This document shows, one piece after another, positions 56,311-62,935 of a stretch of 64,000 nt of DNA. Where the stretch lies: positions 5,408,001 through 5,472,000 of the forward strand of contig NZ_CP102951.1 of NCBI RefSeq assembly GCF_024741815.1, given 5' to 3'. Below the pieces are notes generated by a model that was not told the DNA's origin, did no database searches, and worked only from the letters and a program-made list of their open reading frames with translations. The translations under genes were made by a program, and so were the position numbers. Within the stretch, counting starts at the first letter, position 1. The number at the start of each line of letters is the position of its first letter. Origin of the DNA: Pseudomonas sp. LS1212 (GTDB taxonomy: Bacteria > Pseudomonadota > Gammaproteobacteria > Pseudomonadales > Pseudomonadaceae).

Positions 56311-56367
56311 GGAGTTGTCTCCTAAGGGTGGCTCAAGCCGGAGCGGCGCCCCGGCTCGTACGAATCG

Positions 56368-57333
56368 TTACTGGGCAGTTGCGACTTTGGCCGGCGGCGT
56401 CCAGATCACATCCTTGATGCTCAGCGGCTTTGGAATCAGCTTGAGTTGGTAGAAGCTGTCGGCGATTTTCTGCTGCGCGCTGATCACTTCAGGCGTGAGG
56501 AAAGCCGCGCCATAGCCCTGGCGCTTGACTGAGGCAAGGGTGATATCGGCGGGCAGGCCGAGCAGCGGCGCGACTTGATCGGTCACTTCCTGCGGGTTGG
56601 CTTTGGACCACTCGCCAATGGCGCGGACCTCATCAACCAGCGTCGCGATCACTTGCGGATGCTGCTGGGCGTAGGGCTTGGTCGCCAGGTAGAACTGATG
56701 GTTGTCGACGATGCCTTTGCCGTCGCGCAGCGTTCGCGCCTGCAGTTGTTTTTCGGCGGCGGCCTGGTACGGGTCCCAGATGACCCAGGCATCCACGCTG
56801 CCACGCTCGAAGGCGGCACGCGCATCGGCCGGCGGCAGGAAGACAGTCTGGATGTCGCTGTATTTGAGGCCGGCATCTTCCAGCGCACGCACCAGCAGGT
56901 AGTGCACGTTGGAGCCCTTGTTGAGCACGACTTTCTTGCCCTTGAGGTCCTTCACCGAATTGATCGGCGAGTCCTTGGGCACCAGGATCGCTTCGCTGGT
57001 CGGCGCGGGCGGCTCGTAGGCAACATAGAGCAAATCGGCGCCGGCGGCCTGGGCAAACACCGGGGGTGTCTCGCCGGTAACGCCGAAATCGATCGAGCCG
57101 ACATTCAGCCCTTCAAGCAGCTGCGGGCCACCTGGAAACTCGGTCCACTGCACTTGCACGCCCTGCTCAGCCAGGCGCTTTTCCAGCGAGCCCTTGGCCT
57201 TGAGCAGCACCAGGGTGCCGTATTTCTGATAACCGATACGCAGGCTTTGTGCCTGAGCTTGAGTAATGGCGCCGAAGGACACAGCCGCAGCAAACAGAGC
57301 GACCAGACCACGACGCAAAATGACAGTGCGCAT
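56368..57333 (-). CDS. ssuA: Sulfonate-binding periplasmic protein
   Basis: 321 residues with a signal peptide (VALFAAAVSFGAITQAQA). NMT1-like fold with SLRIGYQKYGTLVLLKAKG and DAWVIWDPYQAAAE. Delivers aliphatic sulfonates to SsuBC. Confidence 0.95.
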   Translation of the reverse strand: MRTVILRRGLVALFAAAVSFGAITQAQAQSLRIGYQKYGTLVLLKAKGSLEKRLAEQGVQVQWTEFPGGPQLLEGLNVGSIDFGVTGETPPVFAQAAGADLLYVAYEPPAPTSEAILVPKDSPINSVKDLKGKKVVLNKGSNVHYLLVRALEDAGLKYSDIQTVFLPPADARAAFERGSVDAWVIWDPYQAAAEKQLQARTLRDGKGIVDNHQFYLATKPYAQQHPQVIATLVDEVRAIGEWSKANPQEVTDQVAPLLGLPADITLASVKRQGYGAAFLTPEVISAQQKIADSFYQLKLIPKPLSIKDVIWTPPAKVATAQ

Positions 57334-57427
57334 AGCGCTCTCCTTTTGCGGTTGGGTTCAGGCTGCACCTGCTTGCCCGTTGGCGGGCGAGTAAGGCGAG
57401 TACTTCTAAAGCGTGGGTTACAGCGGC

Positions 57428-58021
57428 TCAGATACTCCAGCGAGCACTGAGCAGACGTTCATTCAACAGTCGCGGGTCCAGCGGTTTCGGCCGCCTGGCC
57501 AAGGCACTGTGAAACTGCTCCAGGGCCTCGTTCAAACGCTCCTGCAGCGCCGGCGCCAACTGCGCGGCGGCGGTGCCATGGCCGTAGGCGATCTGACTGT
57601 CGTCAGCAAAGATCCCCTGCAGCGTTTCCTGCGCCTTGAGCGCCGCCAATACCGGCTTGAGCGCAAAATCGATTGCCAACATATGGGCGATGCTGCCACC
57701 GGTTGCGATGGGCAATACCACCTTGTGACTCAGTGCCCGCTCGGGCAACAGATCGAGCAGGGTCTTCAGTGCACCGGAGAACGACGCCTTGTACACCGGC
57801 GTCGCCACCACCAGGCCGTCGGCCTGCTCCACCAGTTCCAGAAAATTCAAAACATGCGGGCTGTCGAAGCGTGCATGCAGCAAATCCTCGGCGGCAAAAT
57901 CACGCACCTGAAACGTCACCACCTCCACGCCCTGTCCTTGCAGCCAGTGCTTGCAACGCTCCAGCAACACGCCGGAGCGAGAGCGAAGACTGGGGCTACC
58001 ACCGATAGAGATGACCAGCAT
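57428..58021 (-). CDS. ssuE: NADPH-dependent FMN reductase
   Basis: 197 residues, flavodoxin-like: MLVISIGGSPSLRSRSGVLL (phosphate loop) and ATPVYKASFSGALKTLLDLLP. Supplies FMNH2 to SsuD. First gene of ssuEADCBF. Upstream there is an AT-rich region with a motif also seen before lsfA. Confidence 0.95.
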   Translation of the reverse strand: MLVISIGGSPSLRSRSGVLLERCKHWLQGQGVEVVTFQVRDFAAEDLLHARFDSPHVLNFLELVEQADGLVVATPVYKASFSGALKTLLDLLPERALSHKVVLPIATGGSIAHMLAIDFALKPVLAALKAQETLQGIFADDSQIAYGHGTAAAQLAPALQERLNEALEQFHSALARRPKPLDPRLLNERLLSARWSI

Positions 58022-58099
58022 TCAAACGTTTCCTTGTCAGGGTCAACGGGGTGTTGCGAGGTGGGTATCTCGCTGGGAATGGGGAGACATTAACAGTTG

Positions 58100-58116
58100 T
58101 TTTATATATCCATAAA
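58100..58116 (-). promoter_or_regulatory. AT-rich candidate sulfur-starvation promoter element of ssuE
   Basis: TTTATATATCCATAAA, about 80 bases before the ssuE start. A similar block (TTTATTTAGACCCATAAGG) occurs the same distance before lsfA, another gene known to be induced by sulfate limitation in pseudomonads. CysB or a related regulator is the likely user; inferred. Confidence 0.4.
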
Positions 58117-58190
58117 TCATATTTTTTCATTTGTTTATTCTTTTATTGAATATAAAAATATCCCGTTACCAGTGCCGATCTTTCAGTAAA

Positions 58191-58473
58191 ACGTCCTAGG
58201 AACTATCCTGCGCACGCTGTCGCCTCTGGCTGATTGTCCGATCCAGGTCGCGGGACTAACTTCGCTCAGTCGCTGAAACCAGCGGCCGGGTGTGAGAACC
58301 CGAGTGGCATCCGCTGCAGCCCTTTCATAGCGCCAAGCGTTATGGCAGCTGTGCGCGGGCAGGCTTCGGCCTGGCCGGGTTCCTATGCCCTCGGTTTCTC
58401 ACCCCGCGTACGGCTGCCACCCTAATCCCGTGAGAAGGACGGGTGACGGCTCCATCGTCATAGGAGTTGTCCC
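58191..58473 (+). promoter_or_regulatory. Structured leader RNA candidate upstream of DUF3077 gene, copy B
   Basis: Homologous to the leader at 4883-5153. Arm 1 (58292-58300) pairs with 58393-58402 (seven pairs, a one-base bulge, two more). Arm 2 (58343-58359) pairs with 58403-58419 over all 17 positions with two G-U wobbles. Arms 1' and 2' abut, so the helices could stack as a pseudoknot. Between them CAGGC-UUCG-GCCUG (58360-58373) makes a hairpin with a UUCG tetraloop. Downstream GTGAGAA (58430-58436) is an alternative partner of arm 1'. Ribosome site TAGGAG follows at 58461. Whether it senses a ligand, a protein or temperature is unknown. Confidence 0.62.
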
Positions 58474-58764
58474 ATGAAAAAAATTGTCCCCGACCCACCT
58501 TTCACCCTCGGCAAAACCACCACCACCCCATTCGGCACCTGCGATGCCGGCCACGCTCCGTTGTTCGCTGTACGCGATGGCATTGCAGCCGAAGATGCGC
58601 TGATCCACGCATCATTGCTGTTACGCGGCGTGTGCGACACCACCAGCGCCTGCTGCCAGCAAGCCAGCCGCCTTGAGCAAAACGGCCTGCTCTGGTCCAG
58701 CCTGCACAGCGCTGAGATGGCCAAGGCCTTGGTCGATGCAGTGCTCGATGGCATGCAGGTCTGA
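58474..58764 (+). CDS. Small DUF3077-like protein, copy B
   Basis: 96 residues, one replacement (serine for asparagine) from copy A, while the genes differ at about 25 silent sites; the first 70 bases are nearly identical. The opening MKKIVPDPPFTLGKTT and the C-terminal LVDAVLDGMQV are the same. Ribosome site TAGGAG seven bases before the ATG. It stands between the ssu promoter and the orphan hcp. Function unknown; the duplicated leader suggests that its control is as conserved as the protein. Confidence 0.77.
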   Translation: MKKIVPDPPFTLGKTTTTPFGTCDAGHAPLFAVRDGIAAEDALIHASLLLRGVCDTTSACCQQASRLEQNGLLWSSLHSAEMAKALVDAVLDGMQV

Positions 58765-59042
58765 GCCATAAAGCAAAAAATCATTGTGGACTAATGCCCA
58801 GCCTTCATCCCAGCAGGCTGGCTGCCACCGAATTACTGACCTTCCATGAAAGCGAATCCGATCCAAGTGGACACACTTCTCATAAGGGCAGTTAGGTCTA
58901 AGTGCTGCTAACGCTTGATCACTTCGGAAATTTCCTGCGCAAATCAAAGACAAAGGCCGCATACAAAATGTGTTGACTCCACCAGTCTTGACCGCCTGCA
59001 CCCCTGCCAAACCTGCTTGCCATACGAAAAGGAGTGGTATTT

Positions 59043-59543
59043 ATGGCGATTCACAGTTACATGTCCATTAAAGGCAAAATACAAGGCTTGATTTCCGCTG
59101 GTTGTTCCGCTCAAAACTCCATTGGAAACAAGTGTCAGGCTGGTCACGAAGACGAAATCATGGTGCTGGCTTACTCGCATAACATGGCCTCTGGCAACAA
59201 CGGAACCTTTTCTGGTGGGCGTGGCAAACACATGCCAGTCGTTATCACCAAAAATATTGATAAATCCACACCTTTGTTGGCCAGCGCTCTTCATGATGGA
59301 GAGGAGATCGATTGTAAAATCGATTTTTATCGGATTTCATCTTATGGCCGCCAGGAAAAATATTTTACTGTGACGTTAAGTGGTGGTCGCATTGCCAATT
59401 TAAGCGTTCAGGTTCCGCATGCCATTAACATGGGCGATGCGCAGCCACAGGAAATCATGGCCATTAGATACAGGGATATTAGCTGGGTACACCATCCCGC
59501 AAGTACAAGCGCCTACCGCTCTTGGGGTAACGAAGGTGAATGA
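59043..59543 (+). CDS. hcp: Orphan Hcp, type VI secretion tube protein
   Basis: 166 residues. Hcp family: AIHSYMSIKGKIQGLISAGC at the start, QAGHEDEIMVLAYSH, and HMPVVITKNIDKSTPLLASALHDGE. Hcp hexamers stack into the inner tube of the secretion system and carry small effectors in the lumen. No other secretion-core gene is in the window, so this is an orphan effector-linked copy. The ATG after AAGGAG is preferred to a GTG three codons earlier. The stop overlaps the next gene by 8 bases. About 280 bases between this gene and the DUF3077 gene hold nothing I recognise except a weak CCAGCC/GGCTGG hairpin. Confidence 0.92.
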   Translation: MAIHSYMSIKGKIQGLISAGCSAQNSIGNKCQAGHEDEIMVLAYSHNMASGNNGTFSGGRGKHMPVVITKNIDKSTPLLASALHDGEEIDCKIDFYRISSYGRQEKYFTVTLSGGRIANLSVQVPHAINMGDAQPQEIMAIRYRDISWVHHPASTSAYRSWGNEGE

Positions 59544-60234
59544 GCAATCATGTGATATTCATGACGTGGTTAAATCCGCCTCTGACCTGGTTGCATTAGG
59601 GTGTACGGCAGGCGCTACGAATTTCCATGACGGCATCACGCAGATTCAGTTCAACTCAATCGTCTCTAATTATGTAAACGAAGTTATAAATGACGTTAAC
59701 GACGGGGTAATAAGTGCTTGGGAGGGAGTGCAAGAGATTAGAGAGGAGCATGCTGAGCTAGAAGCTAAGGTACTTTTTTATGCTGGAAATGGCGTCGGTA
59801 TTGTTGCTGGGGTTATACAAGTTGAAGTAGGTCTTGCAGCTTCGGCGGGTACAGGTGGACTTGCCACTGGCGGCGGCTTGGCTCTTGTCGCGCACGGGGT
59901 TAACAATATCTATGAAAGTGCAACAAATATCTACAATGGCCCTGCTGCGCTCGGCACGACTGGGCCTGTGAGGCGATTTTATCAAATATTCTCAAGGGGG
60001 AGTTATGAAGGCAACATGGCGTATTACTCGATGGACTTGATTTTGTCGGGTTTCGGTATGATTAGGCCCGTCCGCAAGCCGGATTCTGTGCAACTTTTTA
60101 ATCATGACCCTATCAACCATGAAATGGCCTACCGACAAGCGAGCAAATTGGCCTTATACTTCGAAGCGTTAGTCGACTCGCTTACGATTAACGCAATGAT
60201 AAAAGAAGAGGAGCCTAAAGCGGAAGCAAAGTAA
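59536..60234 (+). CDS. DUF4225-like type VI effector candidate
   Basis: 232 residues from a GTG that overlaps the hcp stop. The middle (about 85-140) is a long glycine-rich hydrophobic region (GNGVGIVAGVIQVEVGLAAS, then GTGGLATGGGLALVAHGVNN) able to form a helical hairpin. The C-terminal half has the MDLILSGFGMIRPV block that I associate with DUF4225. Placement directly after an orphan hcp is the usual sign of a cargo effector. Membrane-embedded neighbours that look like immunity proteins suggest that it acts on membranes. Toxicity is not shown by sequence. Confidence 0.65.
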   Translation: MNEQSCDIHDVVKSASDLVALGCTAGATNFHDGITQIQFNSIVSNYVNEVINDVNDGVISAWEGVQEIREEHAELEAKVLFYAGNGVGIVAGVIQVEVGLAASAGTGGLATGGGLALVAHGVNNIYESATNIYNGPAALGTTGPVRRFYQIFSRGSYEGNMAYYSMDLILSGFGMIRPVRKPDSVQLFNHDPINHEMAYRQASKLALYFEALVDSLTINAMIKEEEPKAEAK

Positions 60235-60246
60235 GCTTCCCCACTT

Positions 60247-60672
60247 TCAGCCCCCTTGACGAATACGCCTAAAATAAACCAGATGACTAACGGCAAACGT
60301 CATGAATACAACGCCAGATACAATTCGAAAGCCCCACCCTTCCAGCACAACAAAATCCTCTAACCAAACCATAACAACGGCTGTGAAGAATGCAGCGGAT
60401 ACGATGGTCCCCAAGTAAAAAGCGAGTATATTAGAGCGTTTTTTATGATCAATTTTGCCGCCTCGCGCGGTGTACCGTAACATAGGCACGTAATAGCCAA
60501 CACCAATCACCATGAGAACAACAAATATAACACCGTAGATCACTCGATAATGAGCACCATCCAAAGAGAAAATCTCAATTAAACCCCATGTAAAAAAAGC
60601 CGTGTAAATCACACATGAAGGTATAACCAAAAAATAAGGCCTAACGAAATCAATAAAACCTCTACCAGCCAT
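60247..60672 (-). CDS. Four-helix membrane protein, immunity candidate
   Basis: 141 residues, four membrane helices in two similar halves: SLDGAHYRVIYGVIFVVLMV in the first and VLEGWGFRIVSGVVFMTFAV in the second. So it is an internal duplication of a two-helix unit. Convergent with the effector candidate (12 bases between stops) and 15 bases after the 81-residue homologue. GC is lower than in the core genome. Protection against the neighbouring toxin is inferred from context. Confidence 0.6.
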   Translation of the reverse strand: MAGRGFIDFVRPYFLVIPSCVIYTAFFTWGLIEIFSLDGAHYRVIYGVIFVVLMVIGVGYYVPMLRYTARGGKIDHKKRSNILAFYLGTIVSAAFFTAVVMVWLEDFVVLEGWGFRIVSGVVFMTFAVSHLVYFRRIRQGG

Positions 60673-60687
60673 TACTTTACCCGCGCA

Positions 60688-60933
60688 CTATTCGAAATAA
60701 AAAATATTGCCAACCATGAATAAATTTACGCCACACCACGCATTCTTGGAATACAAACGCAAGCCAAAAACAACGAGAGCGATGTACGTGGCAATATAGG
60801 CGACTCGTAAAATACCTCCTTCTAAGGAGAACAACTCCTTTAGCGGCCACACAACAATTCCCATAATAGGGATTGCGCAACCGAAAACCAAACAAGACAC
60901 AGAAAAATAGTATCTAACATTTGCTAAATTCAT
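60688..60933 (-). CDS. Small membrane protein, immunity candidate, single-unit homologue
   Basis: 81 residues with about three membrane helices (SCLVFGCAIPIMGIVVW; ILRVAYIATYIALVVFG; a weak third). FSLEGGILRVAYIATYIALV aligns with FSLDGAHYRVIYGVIFVVLM of the next gene, so they are homologues of different length. Probably first gene of a two-gene operon with the 141-residue protein. Confidence 0.55.
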   Translation of the reverse strand: MNLANVRYYFSVSCLVFGCAIPIMGIVVWPLKELFSLEGGILRVAYIATYIALVVFGLRLYSKNAWCGVNLFMVGNIFYFE

Positions 60934-60996
60934 CTTTATTTCATACCCTGTCGATATACAAATTAGAATTATTATATGTGGAATACGCGATTCTTT

Positions 60997-61226
60997 CTAC
61001 TGGTGTGAGCAACACTTTTGAATCCATAAATATATACCGCTAGCGTCCGCTGCGGACAGGTCAATACTGCGCCCAAGGACCCCAACGGTCGTTGGTTCCA
61101 GTCTGCTTTTGTGCAAATATCCATTTCTATAGCAGCGTGCCCATACAACAATGAGCGTATAAGGAATCGCACAACCAAAACAAGTGAGCACACCGATAAA
61201 TAGTAACTAAATCTTTCCATATTCAT
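60997..61226 (-). pseudogene. Degenerate third copy of the immunity-like gene
   Basis: The first 85 bases match the start of the 81-residue gene (MNMERFSYYLSVCSLV against MNLANVRYYFSVSCLV). One T is missing in a run near 61180; restoring it gives SLVFGCAIPYTLIVVW, close to CLVFGCAIPIMGIVVW. After that the similarity is lost, so the copy is both frameshifted and truncated or rearranged. Confidence 0.55.
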
Positions 61227-61285
61227 GAGCTTGAATATTCCGAGCGCGCTAAACCACTCCACGCAACACTGAGGATAATGCAACA

Positions 61286-61882
61286 GTGAACAGTCCAACA
61301 TGGTGGATCGCATTTCTACTCATAAGCATACTACTCTACCTGCCTTCATTTTGGGCCAGGCTTGCATTTTCAGGCCACAACTACACCACTTTTAAATCTG
61401 GAGCAGTCACCGTATACAATGTTGCTTTTAGCTACATCCACCTCTCTTTCGTAGAAACAAGCAGCCTTCCGTTTATAGGAGAGTGGGACGACGCATTGCT
61501 CCGATTATTTTCATTTTTTATGGTTCTTGCTTATTTACTGTCATTCCCAACAAGCGACGAAAGGAGACACTGGTTCTCAAAAAAGAAAAATCGGCTTGAA
61601 TTCATGCCTGCGCGAGACAAAAAAACTAGATTTTTCGCTTATCCGAAAACCTCACACATCTTTTCTTTAACAACAAAGCTAATCTTCACTATATTTATTT
61701 ACGCACTCACAATAGCCTGCGCAGTTTTCTATACGGCAGTTATTATGTCGATAGCGAACTATTTTTTAGATCTAGAACGCACGACTTCCAGGGCTGCTAC
61801 GGCTGTGTGTTTTGTTATCCTTTCGGGTTGTTTTTTAAAAGTCCTCCCCGAGGAATTCAGGAAACACATTGGACCCTATTAA
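61286..61882 (+). CDS. Unknown membrane protein
   Basis: 198 residues from a GTG start (weak ribosome site). Four hydrophobic segments near 6-24, 70-88, 127-155 and 170-186, with a basic stretch (WFSKKKNRLEF) between the second and third. Low GC and AT-rich codons like the neighbouring immunity candidates. I do not recognise the family. It could be another immunity or accessory protein of the island; it has no sequence likeness to the two-helix units. Confidence 0.5.
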   Translation: MNSPTWWIAFLLISILLYLPSFWARLAFSGHNYTTFKSGAVTVYNVAFSYIHLSFVETSSLPFIGEWDDALLRLFSFFMVLAYLLSFPTSDERRHWFSKKKNRLEFMPARDKKTRFFAYPKTSHIFSLTTKLIFTIFIYALTIACAVFYTAVIMSIANYFLDLERTTSRAATAVCFVILSGCFLKVLPEEFRKHIGPY

Positions 61883-61944
61883 ATAGGCTTGAACCGAAGA
61901 CCAAACAACGCAATGCAATTTGCAAGCCGTAAAATTAGAGCTAA

Positions 61945-62076
61945 ATGAACGCCTACATCAATTTTGTAAGCTCACAGAACACCCTGATGGACCTGATCTA
62001 TTACCTTGAGCCTGGGGCCAATACTTCCGTCGAAGGGATCACCGAGACGGTCAAGAAACGACTTACCGGGTTTTAA
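61945..62076 (+). CDS. Possible 43-residue ORF or gene remnant
   Basis: Reads MNAYINFVSSQNTLMDLIYY, then a short charged tail ending in KKRLTGF. The in-frame codon just before the ATG is a stop, and only a weak AGAG precedes it. Base use is closer to core genes than its AT-rich surroundings. It may be the 3' scrap of a lost gene. The rest of 61883-62318 holds a repeat pair and nothing else I can support. Confidence 0.25.
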   Translation: MNAYINFVSSQNTLMDLIYYLEPGANTSVEGITETVKKRLTGF

Positions 62077-62129
62077 ATCGGACTTCTGAATATTAATCGC
62101 TCTCAGGCGGTAGCCGATTTATTTTCGCC

Positions 62130-62222
62130 TGGCTGTAGGAGCAGGCTTGCCTGCGATGTTGGCGACGCGGTCTGTCTGTAACACGGCGGTGTTGCCATCG
62201 CAGGCAAGCCTGCTCCTACACG
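62130..62222. repeat. REP doublet, TGTAGGAGCAGGCTTGCCTGCGATG type
   Basis: TGTAGGAGCAGGCTTGCCTGCGATG and its exact inverse ATCGCAGGCAAGCCTGCTCCTACA face each other over about 45 bases. Confidence 0.88.
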
Positions 62223-62318
62223 GGGCAAGCGCCGCAATCCACAATAACGTCGATACCCATGCTCTCAAAAAATGGGCCGTAAAACGGCCCAAAACCCTGC
62301 CGAGGCTAAACCGCTTGA

Positions 62319-62772
62319 TCAACGATTCGGCTGCGGCGTCAATCGCAGATAAGGCTTCACCGCCCGATACCCCTTGGGAAAGCGCTGCTGAATCTCGGCC
62401 TCGTCCTTGAGCGACGGCACGATCACCACTTCATCACCGTCCTGCCAGTTGGCTGGGGTGGCGACCTTGTGGTTGTCGGTCAGTTGCAGCGAGTCGATGA
62501 CCCGTAGAATTTCGTGGAAGTTGCGCCCGGTACTGGCCGGGTAGGTGATGGTCAGGCGGATCTTCTTGTTCGGATCGATCACGAACAGGGAGCGGACTGT
62601 CAGGGTGTCGTTGGCGTTGGGATGAATCAGGTCATACAGGTCGGAAACCTTGCGATCGGCGTCGGCCAGGATCGGGAAGTTGACGAGGGTGTCCTGGGTT
62701 TCGTTGATGTCTTCGATCCACTTGTGGTGCGAGTCCACCGGGTCTACCGACAGGGCAATGGCCTTGACTCAT
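62319..62772 (-). pseudogene. lsfA: lsfA 1-Cys peroxiredoxin, 5' half deleted out of frame
   Basis: The last ~150 codons are intact LsfA: KAIALSVDPVDSHHKWIEDI, FPILADADRKVSDLYDLIHP and the ending YRAVKPYLRLTPQPNR. Upstream, the native-looking promoter region, ribosome site (AGGAG) and ATG-AG remain, but about 65 codons, including the peroxidatic cysteine (PVCTTE region of the family), are missing. The junction joins ATGAG to TCAAGGCC, so the original start reads out of frame and a TGA stands just before the good frame. In pseudomonads lsfA usually accompanies ssu genes. The remaining frame could start only at an internal GTG. Confidence 0.85.
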
Positions 62773-62849
62773 GGTGCGGCTCCTGTGGATGAGTGCTGTG
62801 GTGCTCACTGTGCAGGGATCGGGTGCAAATTAAAAAGAATATATATTGA

Positions 62850-62876
62850 TTTATTTAGACCCATAAGGAATATAAA
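62850..62876 (-). promoter_or_regulatory. Candidate promoter element of lsfA
   Basis: TTTATTTAGACCCATAAGG followed by AATATAA, about 80 bases before the old lsfA start codon; resembles the block before ssuE in both sequence and distance. Confidence 0.4.
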
Positions 62877-62885
62877 GATACGCAC

Positions 62886-62925
62886 AAAACAAAGCCCGCA
62901 CTGCAATGCGCCGGGCGGGCTTGAT
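62886..62925 (-). terminator. Terminator of the OprD-type porin gene
   Basis: On the minus strand AAGCCCGCCCGGCGC...GTGCGGGCTTTGTTTT forms a GC-rich stem followed by T residues just after the porin stop codon. Confidence 0.8.
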
Positions 62926-62935
62926 TTACGGAACC

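Noticed and set aside
61286..61882. Fourth homologue of the two-helix immunity unit
   Set aside because: No shared motif with the SLDG/SLEG units; only general hydrophobicity.
62319..62738. Intact short peroxiredoxin starting at an internal GTG
   Set aside because: It lacks the peroxidatic cysteine and N-terminal fold; the upstream remains show that it is the rest of a longer lsfA.
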